DNA from: Panopea generosa
Taxonomy: Eukaryota > Mollusca > Bivalvia > Adapedonta > Hiatellidae
Length of the DNA stretch: 64,000 nt
Reading direction: 5' to 3'
Assembly: GCA_029582155.1 (NCBI GenBank)
Contig: CM055897.1
Location: forward strand, 7,838,795 to 7,902,794
Shown piece by piece: positions 58,795 to 64,000 of this stretch. The position numbers were made by a program, and so were the translations under genes. The notes beneath the pieces are model-generated. The model was given only the letters and a program-made list of their open reading frames with translations, did no database searches and was not told the DNA's origin. Within the stretch, counting starts at the first letter, position 1, and each line of letters starts with the position of its first letter.

Positions 58795-60890
58795 ATGTGG
58801 GTAGTGGGGTTGGTTTGGGGATTGGTGGATACAGAGTGTACAGCTGATAGTTGAGTGGATGTAGAGGGTACAGCTGGTACTGTAGTTGGTATTGTTGGTG
58901 TAGAAGGTACAGCTGGTAGTATAGGGGGTATAATGGGTGTAGAGGGTACAACTGGTAGCATAGTTGGTATGGTTGGTGTTGAGGGTACAACCCAGGTAGC
59001 ATAGTTGGTATGGTGGGTGTTGAGGGTACAGCTGGTAGTGTTGTTGGTATAATGGGTGTAGAAAGTATAGCTTGTAGCGTTGTTGGTGTTGTGGGTGTAG
59101 ATGGTACAACTGGTAATGTATTTAGTGCTGTGGGTGTTTAGGTAGTGTTGTTGGTATAGTGGGTGTATAGTATACAAATGGTAACGTAGTTGATATTGTG
59201 GATGTAGATGGTACAGCTGGAAATGTTGTTGGTATAGAGGGTGTAGAGTGTTTTGCTGGTAGCGTAGTTGCTATGGTGGGTGTAGAAAGTATGGCTGGTA
59301 GCATAGTTTTTTATAGTGGGTGTAGATGGTACAACTGGTAATGTAGTTGATATTGTAGGTGAAGAGGATACATCTGGTTGTGAAGATGATATCGTGGGTA
59401 GAACAGTACAGCTGGTAGTATAGTTGGTATGGTAGGTGTAGAGGATACAGCTGGTAGTATAGTTAGTATGGTGATTATAGAAGGTAGACTGGTAGCATAG
59501 TTGGTATGGTGGGTGAAGAAGGTACAGCTGATAGTGTAGGTTGGAATTGTGAGTATGGAGGGTATAGCTGGTAGTGCAGTTTGTATTCTGGGTGTAGAGG
59601 GTACAGCTAGTAGTGTAGTTGGAAATGTGAGTATAAAGGGTACAGTTGGTAGTGTAGTTGGTATTGTGAGTATAAAGGGTGTAGCTGGTAGTGTAGTTGG
59701 TAATGTGAGTATAAAGGGTACAGCTTGTAATGTAGTTGGTATGGTGGGTATTGATATTAAAGCTAGTAGTGTAGTTGGTATGGAGGTTGTATAGGGTACA
59801 GCTGGTAGTATAGTTATGGTATAGTTATAGTTATAGTATTATGGGTGTAAAGGTAACAATGAGTGATTAAGATGGTTGATATGGTATAGTGGATGTAGTA
59901 AGAACAGTGAGTAATTATAATGGTATGGGGGATGCAGAGTGGACAATGAGTAGTGGTGGTGGTATAATGAATATAATGGTTGCAACGGGTAGTGATGTTG
60001 ATATTAAGGTTGTAGTGAGTAGTGAAATTAGTAAAGAATTATAGAGGATGTAGAAGGAACAGTGAATAGTTGAGATGGTTTGGTGGATGTAGTGTCCATG
60101 AAACAGACGGTAGTGATGTTGGTATGGTGAACTCAGTTGGTAAAGCGGGTAGTGATGTTGCTTTAATGTGGATTGTGAGTAATGAAGTTGGTATGGTGGA
60201 TGTTAAGGGCACAGGTAGTGCTGTTGGTATTGTTGAAGTTGAAGATACAGTGTAGCTGATTCTAAATGGTGGGTGTAGATATAAGAAATGGGGTTCTGGT
60301 TGGTATTATAGATAATGGTTGGTAGAGAGAAAACAGTACCTATATTATGGAATAATATAGAGGGAGCATTGGAGTGAATGTAGATGTTACAGCGGATAAT
60401 GGTACTGGATTGGCGGGTGTAATGGTTCAGTAGTTAATTAGGTCAGTATGATGGATGTTATGGATGCAATGGGTAGTGGGGTTGGTATGGTGGATGTTGA
60501 AGGTACAGTCACTGTGGATAGTTGAGTTGGTATGGTGACGATGTCGATACATGTAATGAATATAAAGGACCAGTGTCTTATGAATTTGGTTTGGTGGATG
60601 TTAAGGATGTAGTTGAAAATGGTAATAGTATACTAGATGTAGAGTGTAGAAGTGATGTTGGTATCGTGGTTATATAGGGTACAGTGGGTATAATGATGTT
60701 AGTTTGGTGGGTGTAAAGGGTACAGTATCATGGTGGTGGTGTTGGTACGTGTATGAACACTGAAAGGTGTTTAATTAATTTGGTATGATGGATTTTGAAG
60801 GTGCAGTTGGAATTGGAGTTAATATGACGAATGTTGATGGTACAGTTGTTAGTGATGTTGGTATAGTTGGCCCAATGGGCACAGTACCAA
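58795..60890. repeat. 39-bp G/T-rich minisatellite, strand-asymmetric
   Basis: The unit near 59640-59740 is GTAGTTGGTATTGTGAGTAT + AAAGGGTACAGCTGGTAGT (39 bp); elsewhere TGGTGGGTGTAGAGGGTACA types dominate, decaying toward 60880. C is very rare on the plus strand. The 39-bp length keeps 13-residue repeats open on both strands (SVVGIVSIKGTAG; minus-strand Tyr/Pro/Thr-rich frames), again a repeat effect. More than 40 units. Confidence 0.92.
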
Positions 60891-60894
60891 CTTA

Positions 60895-61553
60895 CCACTT
60901 GTTTAAATTTGAACGATAACTTTTTCCAAATTTTTAACTAAATAAAACACAGGTACCTTTTTGTCTATTTGTCTAAAAATAAGGTTTTAACCAAAACAAT
61001 CATGTAGTGTGCAATTTGATCTCAACTGCCTATAGCATCCCAGGTAAAAAATTGTCAATAAATTTATAAGACTGAAAACAACAGTTTTAAAATCTTATTT
61101 GATATTTACTGGTATATCAATATCAAAATGTCACATTCTTAAACATGACAGTTAGTTACGATTATGCTGTGGTCCAGATAGTATCTGAATACTATATCAA
61201 TTTACACAATATCAATTTCTAAATATGAATTTGGAAATATAATTATATATATTAACTTATATTAACATAATTATATACTTTCATTACTGAAATATTATGC
61301 TTTACAGTGTTAATAATATAGGTTAATTGATTGTTAACAAAATAACTTTCAAAATTATTGTATTTATAGGCTAAAACATAAATAATACAGCTTAATATAC
61401 TTTTGTATCTGTTTTTCTTTATTTCCAATACTTCTTATATGTTTGTGTCATAATAGAATTAAAATTAATATTGGAGCAATAACAACAAAATTTTAATCAG
61501 TTTTATATTGAGTTACAATATTTTTAAACTTAGAAATATTTATCTCATAAAAC
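60895..61553. other. AT-rich interval between array blocks
   Basis: No coding signal; the left degenerate arm of the palindrome at 61554 begins near 61500. Confidence 0.5.
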
Positions 61554-61599
61554 TTGGTGCAAAACTATTGTAACTTGAGTTACAATAGTTTTGCACCAA
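61554..61599. repeat. Perfect palindrome, 22-bp arms, 2-bp centre
   Basis: TTGGTGCAAAACTATTGTAA-CT, centre TG, then AG-TTACAATAGTTTTGCACCAA: every base of the 22-bp arms pairs. Weaker symmetry extends outward (GAGTTACAAT near 61510 against its inverse near 61640). Confidence 0.95.
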
Positions 61600-61829
61600 A
61601 TATAAATTCAGTTTTATTGAATTTTCAACGAAACACGATTGTAACTCACACTTTTACAATTAAATCAAGTTATATTAAAGCTTTAATTGATAATACTTGT
61701 TAATTTTGTAAGTAATGCAGTTTTCATTTGAATTTTGAAAAATATTAGAAAAAGTATCTTAAGAAGAAAATAAAAAACAGTTTTTCTCCTCCTGAACAAT
61801 TTGCAAAAACCTAGTTACAATAGTAATAA

Positions 61830-64000
61830 TATACACCCGTGTTTGAGACTGTCACATCATTATATAATGTACACTATCGTTGAAGTATGACACGTCATTA
61901 TATAATTTACACCAATGTTTGAATATGTCATGTCATTATATGATGTACACCCGTGTTTGAGTCTGTATATAATATACACTAACGTTGAGGTATATCACGT
62001 AATTATATAATATACACCTGTGTTCGAGTGTGTCACGTCATTATATAATTTACAGCAATGTTTGAGTATGTCAAATCATCATATAATTTACACCTGTGTC
62101 TGAGTATGTCACATCATTATGTAATTTACACCAATGTTTGTGTATGTCACATCGTTTTAAAATTTACACCAATGTCTGAGTATGTCACATCATTATAGAG
62201 TATACATCAACGTTAATTTATGTCACGTCATTATATAATTTACATCAATGTTTGAGTATGTCACGTCATTATATAATTTACACCTGTGTCTGAGTACGTC
62301 ATTATATAATTTATATCAATGTTTAAGTATGTCACGTATTTATATAATTTACACCAACGTTGAAGTATGTCACTTCCTTATATAATTTACACCAATGTTT
62401 AAGTATGTTACGTAGTTATATAATTTACACCAATGTTTGAGTATGTTATGTCATCATATTATTTACACCTGTGTCTGAGTATGTCACGTCATTATATAAT
62501 TTACACCAATGTTTGAGTATGTCACATCATAATATAATTCACAACAATGTTGAAATATGTCACGTTATTATATAATTTGCATCAAAGTTTGAGTATGTCA
62601 TGTCTTAATATAATTTACACCAATGTTTGAGTATGTCACGTCTTTATATAATTTACATCAATGTTTGACTATGTCACGTCATTATATAATTTATACAAAT
62701 GTTTGAGTATGTCAAATCAGTATAAAATTTACACCTGTGTCTGTGTATGTCGTTTCATTATATAATTTACACCAATGTTTGAGTAAGTCACGTCATTATA
62801 TTATTTACATCAATGTTTGAGTAAGTCACGTCTAATTAACACCATTGTTTGAGTATGTCGCATTTTTATATAATTACTCCATTGTTTGAGTATGTCACGT
62901 CATCATATAATATACACCTGAGTCTGAGTATGTCACGTTATTATATAATTTACAACAATGTTTAAGTATGTCACATCATAATATAATTTACATCAACGTT
63001 GAATTATGTCACGTCATTATATAATTTACACCAATGTTTGAGTATGTCACGTCTTTATATAATTTATACCAATGTTTGAGTATGTCACATCGTTATATAA
63101 TTAACACCAACGTTGAAGTATGTCACGTCATCATATAATTTACATCAATGTTGGGTATGTCATGTCTTTATATAATTTACACCAATGTTTGGGTGTGTCA
63201 CGTCTTTATATAATTTACACCAATGTTTGGGTGTGTCACGTCTTAATATAATTTACACCAGTGTTTGAGCATGTCACGTCATTATATAATTGACATTAAT
63301 GTTTGACTATGTCACTTCATTATATAATATATAACCATGTTTAAGTATGTCATATAATTATATAATTTACACCTGAGTCTGAATATGTCACGTCATTACA
63401 TAATTTACACAAATGTTTTAGTATGTCACGTCATTATATAATGTACACCTTTGTTTGAGTCTGTCACATCATTATATATTATACACTCACATCGAAGTAT
63501 GTCAAGTCATTATATGATATACACCGTGTTTGAGAATGTCAAATCATCATATAATTTACACCCGAGTCTGAGTACGTCACGTCATTATATAATTTACACC
63601 AATGTTTGAATATGTCACTTTGTTATATTATTTACACCAATGTTTGAGTATGTCACGTCTTTATATAATTTACACCAATGTTTGAGATTGTCACATCATT
63701 ATATAATTTACAGCAATGTTTGAACATATCACATCATTATATAATTTACACGAATGTTTGTGTATGTCACTTCATTATATAATTTACACCTGTGTCTGAG
63801 TATGTCACGTCATTATATAATTTACACCCGTGTTTGAGTCTTTCACATCATTATATTATTTACACTAACGTTGAAGAATGTCACATCATTATATAATCTA
63901 CATCAATGTTTGAGTATGTCACGTTTTTATATAGTTTACACCAATGTTTGAGTATGCCACGTAATTATAATTTATACCAATGTTTGAGTATGTAACGTCA
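61830..64000. repeat. 38-bp satellite, right block, runs off the window
   Basis: Same consensus as 54640-58345 in the same orientation, about 57 units to the window edge. The CACCAATGTTTGAG type dominates, with CAACGTTGAAG variants interspersed. Confidence 0.95.

Noticed and set aside
54640-64000. CRISPR-like regular array
   Set aside because: The 38-bp units are contiguous without unique spacers, and the context is eukaryotic.

Overview
The window looks like nuclear DNA of an invertebrate animal, most likely a bivalve mollusc. It is AT-rich and gene-poor, has GT-AG introns, and is full of tRNA-derived SINEs, inverted-repeat elements, minisatellites and satellites. The few protein signals belong to families I remember as expanded in molluscs: THAP/transposase-like proteins, PHD-OTU elements, P2X7-tail zinc proteins and somatomedin-B secreted or receptor proteins. 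No rRNA, free tRNA gene, operon or CRISPR array is visible. The species assignment is inference.

Layout. 1-325: a 70/140-bp satellite. 1.8-27.2 kb, + strand: a long, decayed, multi-exon gene that joins a THAP DNA-binding exon (1831-2160) to a transposase-like (RNase-H/DDE-type) region. Nine further exons lie between 13437 and 27212. Intron phases match wherever both splice sites could be placed, yet several stops and frameshifts break the reading frame. One of its introns holds a nested, roughly 3.1-kb DNA element (about 18003-21081) with inverted sets of an 11-bp subterminal repeat and remnants of a PHD finger, an OTU protease-like domain and a third conserved ORF. 30.7-32.4 kb, - strand: a three-exon P2X7-tail-like pseudogene with a long hairpin in its first intron.

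35-49 kb is gene-free. It holds two 455-bp inverted-repeat elements whose flanking target duplications are swapped between copies, a 261-bp inverted-repeat element, a LINE tail, a 45-bp minisatellite whose repeat stays open as protein, an SGNH-like fragment with a lost active-site residue, and a SINE. 49.2-50.4 kb: a 69-bp minisatellite split by a cleanly bounded 329-bp inverted-repeat element, followed by a decayed LINE reverse transcriptase.

52.4-53.8 kb carries the only gene that looks intact: a secreted cysteine-rich protein with a somatomedin-B-like motif, probably two exons, with a TATA-like box and a downstream AATAAA. From 54.6 kb to the window end there is a 38-bp satellite in two blocks. 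They are separated by a 39-bp strand-asymmetric minisatellite and an AT-rich stretch containing a perfect 22-bp-arm palindrome. The genes do not form a pathway; the window records successive transposon insertion, decay and repeat amplification around one small secreted-protein gene.
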